The notes beneath the pieces are model-generated. The model worked only from the letters and a program-made list of their open reading frames with translations, did not search any database and was not told where the DNA came from. DNA of 64,000 bases from Bacteriovoracaceae bacterium. GTDB taxonomy: Bacteria > Bdellovibrionota > Bacteriovoracia > Bacteriovoracales > Bacteriovoracaceae. Location of the stretch: positions 81,575 through 145,574 of the forward strand of contig CANFHC010000008.1 of assembly GCA_947446575.1 (NCBI GenBank). The letters run 5' to 3'. The position numbers and the translations under genes are program-made. Below, one piece after another: positions 16,337-25,917 of the stretch. Numbering within the stretch: position 1 is the stretch's first letter; each line of letters starts with the position of its first letter.

Positions 16337-17770
16337 ATGTCTTTTACATCTTCCATTTATTATCTTTTTTTAGCCTCCGCTATGGTAATCTATTTCAATA
16401 TTCCAGTCCGCTGGCGTATTTACCTTCTTTTAATTGCTAACTATATTTTCTATCTCTCTTTTAATCCTCGCTATATTATTTTTATTCTAACGACAACAAT
16501 CGTGAGTTATTCATCAGCTTATATTATGAATTTTACTCAAAGTGAAAAAGTGAAAAAGTGTGCACTTGTGTTTGCTTTAGTCGTCGAGTTAATACTTTTA
16601 GGAATGACCAAGTACTGGAATCCCATAATGGAGTCTACAGGATGGCTTTCGCCAATTAAAATACTTATCCCTCTGGGAATATCTTTTTATACCTTTCAAA
16701 CAATTGGTTATTTATTTGATGTTTATCGAGAAAATTTAAAAGCTGAATTATCATTTCCTAAGTATGCTATGTTTTTAAGTTTTTTTCCTCATCTATTGGC
16801 CGGACCTATTGAGCCAGCTCAACATTTTCTACCCCAGCTTTCAGAAACGATGAAATTTGAGTATAAACGGTTGGCATTTGCGATTTTACTTATTCTTGTC
16901 GGCCTATTCAAAAAATTAGTTATTGCTGATCGATTAGGCCCAGTAGTTAATCTTGTTTTTGATGCACCAAAAGATCATCACGGTTTAGCGATTGTAATGG
17001 CTACAATTTTGGCGCGTTATCAAATCTATTGTGATTTTTCTGGCTATACTGATATTGCCCTGGGATCTGCTATGATGTTTGGTTATAAATTAACCTTAAA
17101 TTTTAATCGACCTTTTTTTGCAAAATCTATTTCAGAGTATTGGAGAAGATGGCATATATCCCTTTCCCAATGGATTCGAGATTATGTTTTTTATCCCTTA
17201 CTCTCAACACCATTTTCAATTTTGGGAGCAAACGGCTTAGTTTTACTAACTTTTTTTATCTTGGGATTATGGCACGGTGGAACTATTAACTTTTTATTTT
17301 ATGGGCTCACTCAGGGTATACTTATTATTATCGACAGCAAAACTAAAAGCTTACGCACACGATTTTATCATAAAATGGGATTGAATAATTTTCCAAAAAT
17401 TTTAAATGCTACCGCTATATCCTTCACCTTTTTTTTCTTAGTTGTCCCTCCTACCTTACTTTTTCGGGCAACGCATTTCTCTGATACTAAAATACTTTTA
17501 AGCAATCTAACGAATCAATCATGGTCGCGAATTGATTTAGCATTTTTATTTAAGAGTGAATACCTTTTGGAAAGTTTGATAATTGCCTTGGTCGGAATTT
17601 TCTTGTTAGAATTAATGGACTGGATTCAAAAAACTCAATTTGATCTTGCTGAATATATTTATTCCAAACCTAAATCATTATTAATTTTTATCATAACCGC
17701 ATTACTGTTTTCGATTTTAATTTTTGGCATGATTGAAGATCACACGCAATTCATTTACACTAGATTTTAG
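16337..17770 (+). CDS. MBOAT-family O-acyltransferase (AlgI/PatA-like)
   Basis: A 477-residue membrane protein with about eleven helices. The family signature WRRWHISLSQWIRDYVFYPL and the conserved histidine in LWHGGTINF (near 313) identify an AlgI/DltB/PatA-type acyltransferase, which carries acetyl groups across the inner membrane for O-acetylation of a polysaccharide or peptidoglycan. Length is typical for AlgI. The next gene, convergent and sharing four bases, encodes an SGNH-fold protein, which is the usual partner type (AlgJ/AlgX, PatB), although such partners are normally co-directional. Confidence 0.88.
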   Translation: MSFTSSIYYLFLASAMVIYFNIPVRWRIYLLLIANYIFYLSFNPRYIIFILTTTIVSYSSAYIMNFTQSEKVKKCALVFALVVELILLGMTKYWNPIMESTGWLSPIKILIPLGISFYTFQTIGYLFDVYRENLKAELSFPKYAMFLSFFPHLLAGPIEPAQHFLPQLSETMKFEYKRLAFAILLILVGLFKKLVIADRLGPVVNLVFDAPKDHHGLAIVMATILARYQIYCDFSGYTDIALGSAMMFGYKLTLNFNRPFFAKSISEYWRRWHISLSQWIRDYVFYPLLSTPFSILGANGLVLLTFFILGLWHGGTINFLFYGLTQGILIIIDSKTKSLRTRFYHKMGLNNFPKILNATAISFTFFFLVVPPTLLFRATHFSDTKILLSNLTNQSWSRIDLAFLFKSEYLLESLIIALVGIFLLELMDWIQKTQFDLAEYIYSKPKSLLIFIITALLFSILIFGMIEDHTQFIYTRF

Positions 17771-18750
17771 TGTAAGATTTTATTTAAAAATAATGAATCG
17801 ACTATTTGTTTTGCTCCAAGCACACTTGGATGACTCGAGTCAAATTTATCAAAATCAAATTTTATTATTTTGGTTTTTGTGTTCCTTTCCCAAATAGGAA
17901 TATATTCATCTGGCCCTGTCCATAATATTGTAAAATCCTCTACATCAAATTGTTCCCGATACATTTTTTCAATTGAAGCAAAGACTCTTGCGGCCAGTGC
18001 GATCTGGGATTGGTCAGTCTTTTTGTAAAAATAACTTAAGTGTTGACCGCAAAAAATTAAAGGAGCACAGATATTTGAGATAAGTCTTTGCATTAAACTC
18101 CCATTTTTCTTAAAGTTTCCTCTGTACTCAAATTCACCAGGAGATTTTTCTACTAAATAGGGAGAAGTGGATGCATAAAGTAAATGATCGTATGTTCCTA
18201 GAAAACGTCGAATATCTTGATCACCTGTAATGATGATTGCAGAACCTTTTTTCTGCTTAATTTTTTTAGATAATTGATCTTGTTTAAAAAGCAACCAGTT
18301 GTCATTTGGTCCATAACCCAAAAATCCCAGAGAATAGGCTTCATATATTTTACTTCGAGTGTTTATAAGATGGGCAATTGTGCTGTCATCTGATAACCCT
18401 TCACCGAAAGCGACGGAGCCGTCAATGAGGAAAAAATGTTTGGTTTTACCTGGCAAGTGAGAGGCTGAACTTATTCGCAATCCATATTGATCTATAGTAT
18501 AAAGAGCTTTATAGATTAATTTTCCGTTTTTATATTTTTCTATATCAGATTTAGAATTGGGTTGTGGGATTCTGCCAAAAACATCATCTGGAGTTGTTAA
18601 ATCATCTCCTCTTAATTTAAATTCTACTCCACCAACTTCCTGACCATACCTGATAAGATCATTTGAAGTAGCGTTGTCTGCAAAAAAATAAAGATTCAGA
18701 TGAAGAAGAATTGTAAAAATTGTGAGAATTTTTAAATTTAAATAATTCAT
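17767..18750 (-). CDS. SGNH-hydrolase-like secreted protein, likely partner of the MBOAT protein
   Basis: 327 residues with an N-terminal signal or anchor helix (about 8-23). The fold signature is degenerate: S112 in LIDGSVAFGEGLSD takes the place of the GDS serine, and D304-S-S-H307-P near the C-terminus matches the DxxH block. Family members move acetyl groups onto, or remove them from, carbohydrates in the periplasm. Its position against the AlgI-like gene, with stops sharing TTAG, supports a joint O-acetylation role. Catalytic activity is uncertain because the first block deviates. Confidence 0.7.
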   Translation of the reverse strand: MNYLNLKILTIFTILLHLNLYFFADNATSNDLIRYGQEVGGVEFKLRGDDLTTPDDVFGRIPQPNSKSDIEKYKNGKLIYKALYTIDQYGLRISSASHLPGKTKHFFLIDGSVAFGEGLSDDSTIAHLINTRSKIYEAYSLGFLGYGPNDNWLLFKQDQLSKKIKQKKGSAIIITGDQDIRRFLGTYDHLLYASTSPYLVEKSPGEFEYRGNFKKNGSLMQRLISNICAPLIFCGQHLSYFYKKTDQSQIALAARVFASIEKMYREQFDVEDFTILWTGPDEYIPIWERNTKTKIIKFDFDKFDSSHPSVLGAKQIVDSLFLNKILH

Positions 18751-18782
18751 GCTAGATTCTTATTCATTGATTTGGATCTCAT

Positions 18783-19526
18783 TTAAGGATTCAGCAACCT
18801 AGGATATCCCGATCGCATGTATGACTTAGTGATTATATCAAAGAGAGAGTCATTTTCATTGCGATTTAGTTTCTCTGGATTAAGACTTTTTAAAATCTGT
18901 GCTTTCTCTTCCGATTTCTCAGAAATATTGTGCTCTGTGGGAACATAATGAGCTTTTTCATTCACAATTCCTAATGTTGTGTTGACTGATATTTCTTTGG
19001 ATTTTATTTTTTCACTTTCAGGACTTTTTTCAAGATTTTTTTTGGTGTTCTTAATCATATTGCTGATTTTTTCAGCTAGTATTTTTTTCGCTTTTTTTCT
19101 ATCTTCTTGCCCTTTTTGATAACCTTTTTTTATTTCAGTATAATCGGCAGCGTGATTTTTTAAGAGTGATTTTCTGACATCAAGATTTAATTTATCCAAT
19201 TTGATATAGAGCTCTTTGATTTCATCACTATCTGAGAGGCCTTTAGCCTTTAGATCCATAATTTTGTAAAAGACATCATAGGATTCTTTAAGTTTTGTTT
19301 TTTCTTCGGTTTTAAAAACTTTATTCCCATTTTTATCAGTGATGTCATAGTAATTTGATTTGAATGTTTTAGGCTTAAAATTTATACAAGAATTCGACTT
19401 TAAACATTCACAATTCTTGTCAACTAACATTTTACCTGCACCACCAGGCGATAAACATCCATTTGGTTCACTGGCCATTGCAAAATTAGAAACAATTAGT
19501 AATACGACAATTCTAACCATAGTCAT
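18783..19526 (-). CDS. Secreted protein of unknown function, third gene of a secreted-protein operon
   Basis: 247 residues with a short signal peptide (ending AMA). A cysteine cluster follows it (GCLSPGG, KNCECLKSNSCIN), then a long lysine-rich helical stretch (about 75-175) likely to form coiled coil. AAGGA lies ten bases before the ATG. It is 18 bases downstream of the 632-residue protein gene. No family is recognised; the cysteines may form disulfides in the periplasm or outside. Confidence 0.7.
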   Translation of the reverse strand: MTMVRIVVLLIVSNFAMASEPNGCLSPGGAGKMLVDKNCECLKSNSCINFKPKTFKSNYYDITDKNGNKVFKTEEKTKLKESYDVFYKIMDLKAKGLSDSDEIKELYIKLDKLNLDVRKSLLKNHAADYTEIKKGYQKGQEDRKKAKKILAEKISNMIKNTKKNLEKSPESEKIKSKEISVNTTLGIVNEKAHYVPTEHNISEKSEEKAQILKSLNPEKLNRNENDSLFDIITKSYMRSGYPRLLNP

Positions 19527-19544
19527 TTTTTAAAATTCCTTTTC

Positions 19545-21443
19545 TTACTTTAATTTTTTAGCGAGTGCTGTATCAAATTCTTTTAAAATATCATCAATTT
19601 TTACAGATGATTTATAACCTTCTTCTAGCTTCTTTTTGTATCGAGCAGTACTGAAATTCTTTAAATATTCAATGAGAGGATCTATCTTCTTTTTATCTGC
19701 TTCGTTAAGAGTATTCTTTGTTTGATCATGTGTTTTATGAAACAGAACTAACATTGAATCAAGGTAGCAAATATTATTAACGATCATCGCTCTTATATTG
19801 CGATTAAGTTCGTTTGTCTTATCCAGAGCAGCAGCATTGTATTTCGCTCTTGAATCTGGTGTCTTCATGGCCTCTAGAGTTGCAATTTGTTTAGCTGTTG
19901 ATTTGGCTTGATAATCAGCAAGAGCATTACCAAGTGTTTCGATATTATCTCCACCAGAACCCATGTTATAAAATTTATCTAAAATAGCAGCCGTGGACTT
20001 ATCATCATCTGCAGGTCGAGCAGTCATCAAATTATTTTCTTCTCTCGTCGTTGTTCCTCCAAGAAGAGTATAGTATTTTTTATCAGGAGCATCGGTTTTT
20101 GAAGAAGAAAGGTGGTCTGCTGCACTTTTAAAGTATGTATCAACATAATATTTAGAAATTTGATCGGCATAGCCAGGATCAATTTGACATTCAGCTGATA
20201 CTGAATCTCCACCACAGACAGTAATTCCCTCATTTCTTTTAATTTCTGGATGTTCTAATTGATATCTTCCCCAATGCGGCTCTTGAAGTTTCAAACCCAA
20301 CATGCTCGAGAGTGCTTGATCAGTATCAATCATAGTAAATTCATTTCCATTAACTTTAAAATGAACATCTTGTCCGTTTGCATCGCCGTAGATAGTTCCT
20401 GATAAAAGTGCGAGAACTGTTCGTGATTCAAAATTCATTTTTGTTTTTAATAATTCTAGTAACTCCTTAGTCGCATTCTCGACATCTTTAGTTGCCTTTT
20501 CTACATCTTTCGTCGCTTTATCTACTTCTTTAGCAGCAGCTGCTATAGCTGCCGTTTTCCCTGATTCACACGAATTACTATCACTGGCACTTGTATCACA
20601 AACAATAGCGTTCGCAGCACTAAGAGATGAGTTTGCTTTGGTAAGTGCTTCTTTTGATTTTTTTAAATCTTCTTTGGCCTTTTTTAATTTAGCTAATGCA
20701 GATGTTAGTTCTTTATTGACCTCTTTGATTTTATTTTCTTGAGTTTGAATTCCTGCAACTCTAGATGTTTGCTCTTCCATTGCTTTATTGACAATCGTTT
20801 CTAGTTCAGTTGCTTTTTGATATAATGTATCGCTGTCAGAAAATAATGCCGATAAATTACTCATAATTTGATACATCGTACATGCATAATAATTTAATTG
20901 ATTTTGACTACCATCTAGACTTGAAGATGAATTAGTTATTGGTCCATTTAAAGTTTGACAAGATTTTATATAATCTTTAGTTCTTAAATTAACCGCCGAT
21001 TCATTATATGTTAACTTTGCTGTATTTAAAGTTTCAGATGCAGTTGTCATACTAGAAGATTCAGATTGGGCCGAACCGAGAATCGGTTTAGCACGGTTTG
21101 GATTATCCAGCATAGAAATTGAAGTTTCCATTAAATCAAGACGAGCAGCTCCTGTGGCCATACTAAGCGCTTTATTAGCAGTTGTGTCGTTATTACAACT
21201 TTGTTTTCCATAAAGCGATTCGAGGGAATAGATTTTGCTTTCAATGGCCGATTCCTCTGACGTTTTACTTTTTAAATTATATTTAGATTTTAAATTATCT
21301 AATGTTAAACCTGAAGCATCGAATTCAACTGCAACAGGACCAAAGACTGGTCCAACTGTTGGTCCTATAACCGCTTGAGCTTGAGCATGCTGGGAGTTTG
21401 AGGCTAAGAATGATAGAATTAATATGATTTTAAAAGAACTCAT
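19545..21443 (-). CDS. Large secreted coiled-coil protein of unknown function
   Basis: 632 residues with a signal peptide (about 1-22, ending AQA) and then a Gly/Pro/Val segment (IGPTVGPVFGPVAV). The central part (about 215-340) is a long coiled coil broken by a Cys loop (CDTSASDSNSC) and holding the heptad-like ATKDVEKATKDVENATKE. Further regions are mostly helical with scattered cysteines. AAGGAA lies upstream of the ATG at a good distance. It is the middle gene of three secreted-protein genes. I recognise no family; an extended extracellular or periplasmic structure is inferred. Confidence 0.72.
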   Translation of the reverse strand: MSSFKIILILSFLASNSQHAQAQAVIGPTVGPVFGPVAVEFDASGLTLDNLKSKYNLKSKTSEESAIESKIYSLESLYGKQSCNNDTTANKALSMATGAARLDLMETSISMLDNPNRAKPILGSAQSESSSMTTASETLNTAKLTYNESAVNLRTKDYIKSCQTLNGPITNSSSSLDGSQNQLNYYACTMYQIMSNLSALFSDSDTLYQKATELETIVNKAMEEQTSRVAGIQTQENKIKEVNKELTSALAKLKKAKEDLKKSKEALTKANSSLSAANAIVCDTSASDSNSCESGKTAAIAAAAKEVDKATKDVEKATKDVENATKELLELLKTKMNFESRTVLALLSGTIYGDANGQDVHFKVNGNEFTMIDTDQALSSMLGLKLQEPHWGRYQLEHPEIKRNEGITVCGGDSVSAECQIDPGYADQISKYYVDTYFKSAADHLSSSKTDAPDKKYYTLLGGTTTREENNLMTARPADDDKSTAAILDKFYNMGSGGDNIETLGNALADYQAKSTAKQIATLEAMKTPDSRAKYNAAALDKTNELNRNIRAMIVNNICYLDSMLVLFHKTHDQTKNTLNEADKKKIDPLIEYLKNFSTARYKKKLEEGYKSSVKIDDILKEFDTALAKKLK

Positions 21444-21463
21444 AAAAAATTTCCTTATGTGTA

Positions 21464-21802
21464 CTATTGTTTATTTTTTTTTATTTTTACCGAATCGTTA
21501 TTACATTTTTGTATTTCATTAATTGATCCGAGTTTGCGGCATTCTTCAAAACTTTCCATGTGTTTAAAGACTTGCTCATCAAACTCTTCTTGCTTTTGAT
21601 CTAGAGAAGCATCGATCTGTGCTTGATCAGCAGAACTGCGAGAGAATGCTGGCTTCATTGATGCATTTTTTTCTATTTTTGCATCATCTAGTTCTATTTT
21701 GGGAGTGTCAGCTTTTTTAGTTGTATCAGCTTTTTGAGTGGTAGTCGCAGCTCCAAAGAGCTGAAGTGAAATCATAAATAAAATTATTACAATAAATCGC
21801 AT
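21464..21802 (-). CDS. Small secreted protein, first gene of a secreted-protein operon
   Basis: 112 residues with a signal peptide (about 1-17, ending LFG), a Thr/Lys repeat (TTQKADTTKKADTPK) and a helical part with two cysteines (ECRKLGSINEIQKC). AAGG precedes the ATG. It lies 20 bases upstream of the large coiled-coil gene. No family recognised. Confidence 0.65.
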   Translation of the reverse strand: MRFIVIILFMISLQLFGAATTTQKADTTKKADTPKIELDDAKIEKNASMKPAFSRSSADQAQIDASLDQKQEEFDEQVFKHMESFEECRKLGSINEIQKCNNDSVKIKKNKQ

Positions 21803-22083
21803 AATTACCTACCTTCTCTAAAATTAAGACTCTTCGAGGATAAGTGTTAATGCCTGTTTCCTCTATTATATTCGTAATCTTTTCTGATATTAAGTAATTA
21901 TATGGATTTTTTCAGCTAATGATAGCCAATTAATTCTGTAGTTCTATATCCTCCAGTCTTAAATAACGGTCATCGGATAGCACCACTTATTTTTCAAAGA
22001 GTAGTGATCTTTTTGCTCAATTAATTTTGGGGCAAAAAAGTTCTCTTAAGATTCTCTGTTGTTTTGTCTATTACAATAGATGA

Positions 22084-22659
22084 ATGATTAGAGTGCTATA
22101 TTTTTTATTTCTTTGCCTGCTCAATTCGGCGTTTGGATCAGACTATTCTTATCTCGATCCGGAACATTTAATTCCAGCAACTCAATTGAAAACAGCATTG
22201 AATTATTTTGAATCTCATCAAGATCTAATAAAAAATAAACAGTATATGGGAATTATTGATTTTAAATTACACAATTCTAAAGAGCGATTTTATATTATCG
22301 ATATGGTCAGCGGAAAAGTTGAAAAATACCTAGTTGCTCATGGAAAAAATTCTGATACCGATTTTGATGGATACGCTACAAAGTTCTCTAATATCAACGA
22401 TTCAAAAATGAGCTCCCTTGGTTTTTACCTGACTGCAGAAACTTATAATGGTGATCATGGATACTCTCTTCGACTCGATGGTCTTTCATCGACAAATTCA
22501 AATGCTCGTGAGCGTGCAATTGTTCTTCATGGAGCTCAATACGTTGCTCCTGGAGATAAAATTGGAAGAAGTTTTGGATGCCCGGCCGTTGAGATGCGCT
22601 TTCATCAATTAATTATAGATGAATTAAAAGGAAGATCTTTAATTTTTACTAGTTACTAA
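22084..22659 (+). CDS. Murein L,D-transpeptidase catalytic-domain protein (YkuD_2)
   Basis: 191 residues with a signal peptide (about 1-18). The catalytic region shows VAHGKNS, the histidine motif VLHGAQYV (H149) and IGRSFGCPAV with the nucleophile C166, the pattern of the YkuD_2 family related to L,D-transpeptidases that act on peptidoglycan stem peptides. Activity in the periplasm is expected; transpeptidase versus hydrolase cannot be told. Its 3' end overlaps the convergent EamA gene by 21 bases. A longer paralogue lies at 51891-52679. Confidence 0.82.
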   Translation: MIRVLYFLFLCLLNSAFGSDYSYLDPEHLIPATQLKTALNYFESHQDLIKNKQYMGIIDFKLHNSKERFYIIDMVSGKVEKYLVAHGKNSDTDFDGYATKFSNINDSKMSSLGFYLTAETYNGDHGYSLRLDGLSSTNSNARERAIVLHGAQYVAPGDKIGRSFGCPAVEMRFHQLIIDELKGRSLIFTSY

Positions 22660-23538
22660 TTTATCTTTTTGAATTGAGATTAAATTCCCTAAAATGCAAA
22701 AGATTATTCCTCCCAAGATATGGGGAGTGAATTTTACATTTTCAAATAATGAGGAAACTACAACCGCAATCATGGGAGCAATAATACTGCTGTAAGCCGC
22801 GCGATCAGCTCCAATAGTGGTGACCAATGTTTGATAGGCCCAAAAAGCGATTACTGAACCAAATACGGCAAGATAAATTAGGGAAAGAATAAAAGTTAGA
22901 GAGGTAGGGAATGCAAAATTTTCTTGTCGAACTAAACCGATACAAAAACTCATCAAAGCGCCATAAAGCATTCCATAAGAATTAAATATAACCACAGGTA
23001 CTTTCATCCTGTGATTTTTGTAGGCGAACATATTTCCAGTTGATGCAAAAAGTGTGGCAACAATACCAATGATCACTCCGAAAATGGGGCCAACTCCGGC
23101 CTGAAATCCTAAAATTTCTTTCCAAAATAAAAGAGTGATTCCAAATGCCCCCATGAGTCCACCCACAAATACATTGCGCGAGATTGGTTTTTTAAACCAC
23201 AAACGCATTCCGATCATGTTGAAGTAGACGAGAGATGTAAAAGTTAAAGCCACTAAGCCAGAGCTCATTTTTTCTTCGGCGACATAGGTGAGAATATAGT
23301 TAAAGCAAAAATTGAAGCATCCTTGCAGGAAAAAAAAGAGGTGATTTTTTAAAGGATATTTAATAGATTTTTTTGTGATTATAAAATTAAAAAGAAACAT
23401 TAAAACTGCTGCTAGTAAAAATCGATAAAAAACACCTACGGTAGGTGAGGTTTCATTGATTTGAAATTTAATAACCAGCCAAGTTGTTCCCCAAATAAGA
23501 GAGCAAATTATAAATAAAAGTAAATTTCTGGATTTCAT
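22639..23538 (-). CDS. EamA/DMT-superfamily transporter
   Basis: 299 residues with ten membrane helices in two five-helix halves, and the N-terminal signature SLIWGTTWLVIKFQI common in EamA exporters. FGSVIAFWAYQTLVTTIGADRAA in the second half is also typical. It would move a small metabolite or amino acid across the inner membrane; the substrate is unknown. The 5' end faces the DUF4097-like gene 74 bases away. Confidence 0.85.
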   Translation of the reverse strand: MKSRNLLLFIICSLIWGTTWLVIKFQINETSPTVGVFYRFLLAAVLMFLFNFIITKKSIKYPLKNHLFFFLQGCFNFCFNYILTYVAEEKMSSGLVALTFTSLVYFNMIGMRLWFKKPISRNVFVGGLMGAFGITLLFWKEILGFQAGVGPIFGVIIGIVATLFASTGNMFAYKNHRMKVPVVIFNSYGMLYGALMSFCIGLVRQENFAFPTSLTFILSLIYLAVFGSVIAFWAYQTLVTTIGADRAAYSSIIAPMIAVVVSSLFENVKFTPHILGGIIFCILGNLISIQKDKLVTSKN

Positions 23539-23612
23539 ATGGGCAAATCTTTCTGCGTGGTTTAGAATATAGTGAATAAAGATTAGCTTCTATCGGCATT
23601 GGAGTAAACCCT

Positions 23613-24305
23613 ATGAAGATTATTTTTTGGACGTTTCTTCTTTTGATATCTGCTGCAAGTGCATCTGAAAGCCTGGGGCGCGAGACAAAAGATTTTGAAA
23701 GTAACGGAATAAAGTCACTAGAAATCTCTAATCCTAAAGGGGAGATTCTTGTGAGCTTTGTGAAAAATTCTAAGAAAATTAGAGTTATTGTTGAAAAAAT
23801 GCAATTTGATCCTAAATGTAAATTATTAATTGAATCTGAATTAGGAATTGTTAAAGTACGAGTTGAACACGAAAATGCTCTTTTTGATAAAGCAAATTGT
23901 GTAAGTAAAATGAAAATTGAAGTTCCTAATAAATTAATTAATATTGATGTTTCTTCTGGAACTGCCAACGTAAAATTAATTGATATCGACAGTAAAATAG
24001 TATTTAAAACAGCAACAGGTTTAGTGGAGATAAATGGTGAATTGCTAAAGAATGTTGAAGGAAAAACTGCTACTGGTAACATGCGGATATCGTATAATAA
24101 TTGTCCAAATCGAGCTGACATTGATTTAGTTACGGCCACTGGCGACGCTGAAATTCTTCTGCCAAGTCATTGTAAAATTAAGGTCACACACAAAAGTGCA
24201 ACCGGTGATTTATTTAATGAACTTGGAGAAACTGAAGATTTTCAAGTTTTAATTAACTCAAAATCGGCGGCGGGAAGCCTGAAAATTAGAAAACTTGCAA
24301 AATAA
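23613..24305 (+). CDS. Secreted DUF4097-like beta-repeat protein
   Basis: 230 residues with a signal peptide (about 1-17). The mature part is beta-strand-rich with repeated ATG-containing turns (FKTATGLVEING, GKTATGNMRIS, LVTATGDAEILL, HKSATGDLFNE, SKSAAGSLKI), the hallmark of DUF4097-type beta-helical domains. Such domains are often cell-envelope associated. GGAG lies upstream of the ATG. Function unknown. Confidence 0.72.
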   Translation: MKIIFWTFLLLISAASASESLGRETKDFESNGIKSLEISNPKGEILVSFVKNSKKIRVIVEKMQFDPKCKLLIESELGIVKVRVEHENALFDKANCVSKMKIEVPNKLINIDVSSGTANVKLIDIDSKIVFKTATGLVEINGELLKNVEGKTATGNMRISYNNCPNRADIDLVTATGDAEILLPSHCKIKVTHKSATGDLFNELGETEDFQVLINSKSAAGSLKIRKLAK

Positions 24306-24364
24306 TTTTTTTGTCTAAACATCATCTTATCCCCAAAAAAGCATTTATTGACTACAATATATGG

Positions 24365-25291
24365 ATGAAAACATATTTTAATTCAGAGACTATTCATAAA
24401 ATGCTTAAATTAGCGGCCCTCTACAATGTGATGTGGGGAATTTTGGTGATAGTTTTTCCAAGCTCACTATTTCATTTTTTAGGACTTGAGGTTCCAAATT
24501 ATCTTGAAATTTGGCAATGTGTTGGTGCTACAACTGCCATCTTTGGAATTGGTTATTATATTTCAAGTTTCGATCCTGAGGCACATTGGCCAATAATTCT
24601 CGTTGGATTCATGTCAAAAATTCTAGTTTCAATAGCTATATTGAAAGGTTACCTAACTGGATCACTCCCGCTTAATACTTTAAGTGTAGTTGTCTTTAAC
24701 GACCTCATCTGGATAATTCCTTTTTATTACGCTTTGGTTTTTGCTTATGAAGCTAACACGATTGAAGATAGTGCTCCCAAAAAATTCAACGATCTCATCC
24801 GTATGGTAAAAACGAATCAAGGTGAATCTCTTTTTGAACTTTCTGAAAAAAAGAATGTTCTTCTCGTTTTTGTTCGCCATTTTGGATGTACATTTTGTCG
24901 TGAAACCGTTTCTGAAATAGCAAAATTAGATGAAAGTATTAAAGGGAAAAATCTAACCCCCGTTTTTATCCATATGAGTGACTTGGATTTTGCTGATGAG
25001 TTTTTCTCTCGTTATTATAATCCTTCTGTTTCTCATGTTTCAGATCCTTCCCGCGTTCTCTATAAAAGTTTAAACCTAAAGCGTGGTACGCTCTCTCAAG
25101 TATTTGGCCCAACGATTTGGCTTAGAGGTTTTTGGGCGGGTATATTTAAAGGCCACGGACTTGGTGCTATCGAAGGAGATGCTCTTCAATTAGGTGGATA
25201 TTTTATCCTCTCTCGCGGCCAAATCGTTTTTGAACACAAAAATCGAAATGCTGCTGATTTCTTCAGTTTGCAAATCTTGCCAGAATTCTAA
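24365..25291 (+). CDS. Four-helix membrane domain fused to a peroxiredoxin-like (SelL/PRXL2-type) domain
   Basis: 308 residues. The first 125 hold four membrane helices; the rest is a thioredoxin-fold domain with FVRHFGCTFCRE, where C175-T-F-C178 matches the redox pair of the AhpC/TSA_2 (SelL, PRXL2) group. The C-terminal domain continues with a strand pattern usual for peroxiredoxin-like proteins. A membrane-bound thiol oxidoreductase or peroxidase is inferred. The start is uncertain: the ATG at 24365 has no clear binding site, and a TTG at 24311 would add 18 residues. Confidence 0.7.
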   Translation: MKTYFNSETIHKMLKLAALYNVMWGILVIVFPSSLFHFLGLEVPNYLEIWQCVGATTAIFGIGYYISSFDPEAHWPIILVGFMSKILVSIAILKGYLTGSLPLNTLSVVVFNDLIWIIPFYYALVFAYEANTIEDSAPKKFNDLIRMVKTNQGESLFELSEKKNVLLVFVRHFGCTFCRETVSEIAKLDESIKGKNLTPVFIHMSDLDFADEFFSRYYNPSVSHVSDPSRVLYKSLNLKRGTLSQVFGPTIWLRGFWAGIFKGHGLGAIEGDALQLGGYFILSRGQIVFEHKNRNAADFFSLQILPEF

Positions 25292-25293
25292 TT

Positions 25294-25755
25294 TTAAAAT
25301 GCCAGGCTTCTCTTGATGGGTTCATCTAAACAGATGAAAGATTCTGTTGATTGTATCTCTGCTATATTTTGTAATTTATCGACGAGAAAATGATGGAAGT
25401 CTTTAATGCTTTTATTATGAACTTTTATAATAAGAGCGTAGGCACCAGTGGTATAATAAACTTCAACTACCTCTTTCATACTTTTTAATTTATCAATTAC
25501 TTTTCCTAAATCTTTAGCACTTTTTAAGTAGATTCCTAAAAGTGTTGTTACATCATAGCCAATTTTTTCGTAATCAATTAAGACCTGAGTGCCTTTGATG
25601 ATTTCGGCATCTATCATTTTATTGACTCTTTGATGGATAGTTCCACTTGAAACAATGAGTTTTTTGGCGATATCTGTGTAGGCCATGCGTCCATCTTTTT
25701 GCAATAACTCCAAAATTTTCCGATCTAAAATATCAATTTGGTAATTCTCGTCCAT
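25294..25755 (-). CDS. Lrp/AsnC-family transcriptional regulator
   Basis: 153 residues. The N-terminal winged helix-turn-helix shows LDRKILELLQKDGRMAYTDI and SSGTIHQRVNKM; the C-terminal RAM domain includes VYYTTGAYALIIKV. These are typical Lrp/AsnC features. It is divergent from asnB with about 160 bases between the coding starts, so control of asnB, perhaps with asparagine as the effector as for AsnC and asnA in E. coli, is a reasonable inference. The effector is not shown by the sequence. Confidence 0.9.
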   Translation of the reverse strand: MDENYQIDILDRKILELLQKDGRMAYTDIAKKLIVSSGTIHQRVNKMIDAEIIKGTQVLIDYEKIGYDVTTLLGIYLKSAKDLGKVIDKLKSMKEVVEVYYTTGAYALIIKVHNKSIKDFHHFLVDKLQNIAEIQSTESFICLDEPIKRSLAF

Positions 25756-25808
25756 TTTTAGCCTGCTTAATTAATGAATTCTTATTATTTGGTGTAATAT
25801 TATACGAA

Positions 25809-25825
25809 ATCGTTAATAATTCGAT
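25809..25825. promoter_or_regulatory. Candidate Lrp/AsnC operator between regulator and asnB
   Basis: ATCGTTAATAATTCGAT is an AT-rich near-palindrome between the two divergent genes, of about the size and composition of Lrp-family sites. It is a candidate only; no consensus for this regulator is known to me. Confidence 0.3.
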
Positions 25826-25917
25826 CTATTTAATAATTATATTAAAAATTTATTGGTTTTATGGTATTTTTTTTATAGCTCTCGTCGATGAGGGCCTTTC
25901 TTAAGGATAGATTTGAT

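Noticed and set aside
23468..24139. 223-residue minus-strand open frame
   Set aside because: It lies across the DUF4097-like gene and the start of the EamA gene, has no ribosome binding site, and the opposite-strand genes have signal peptide and family features.
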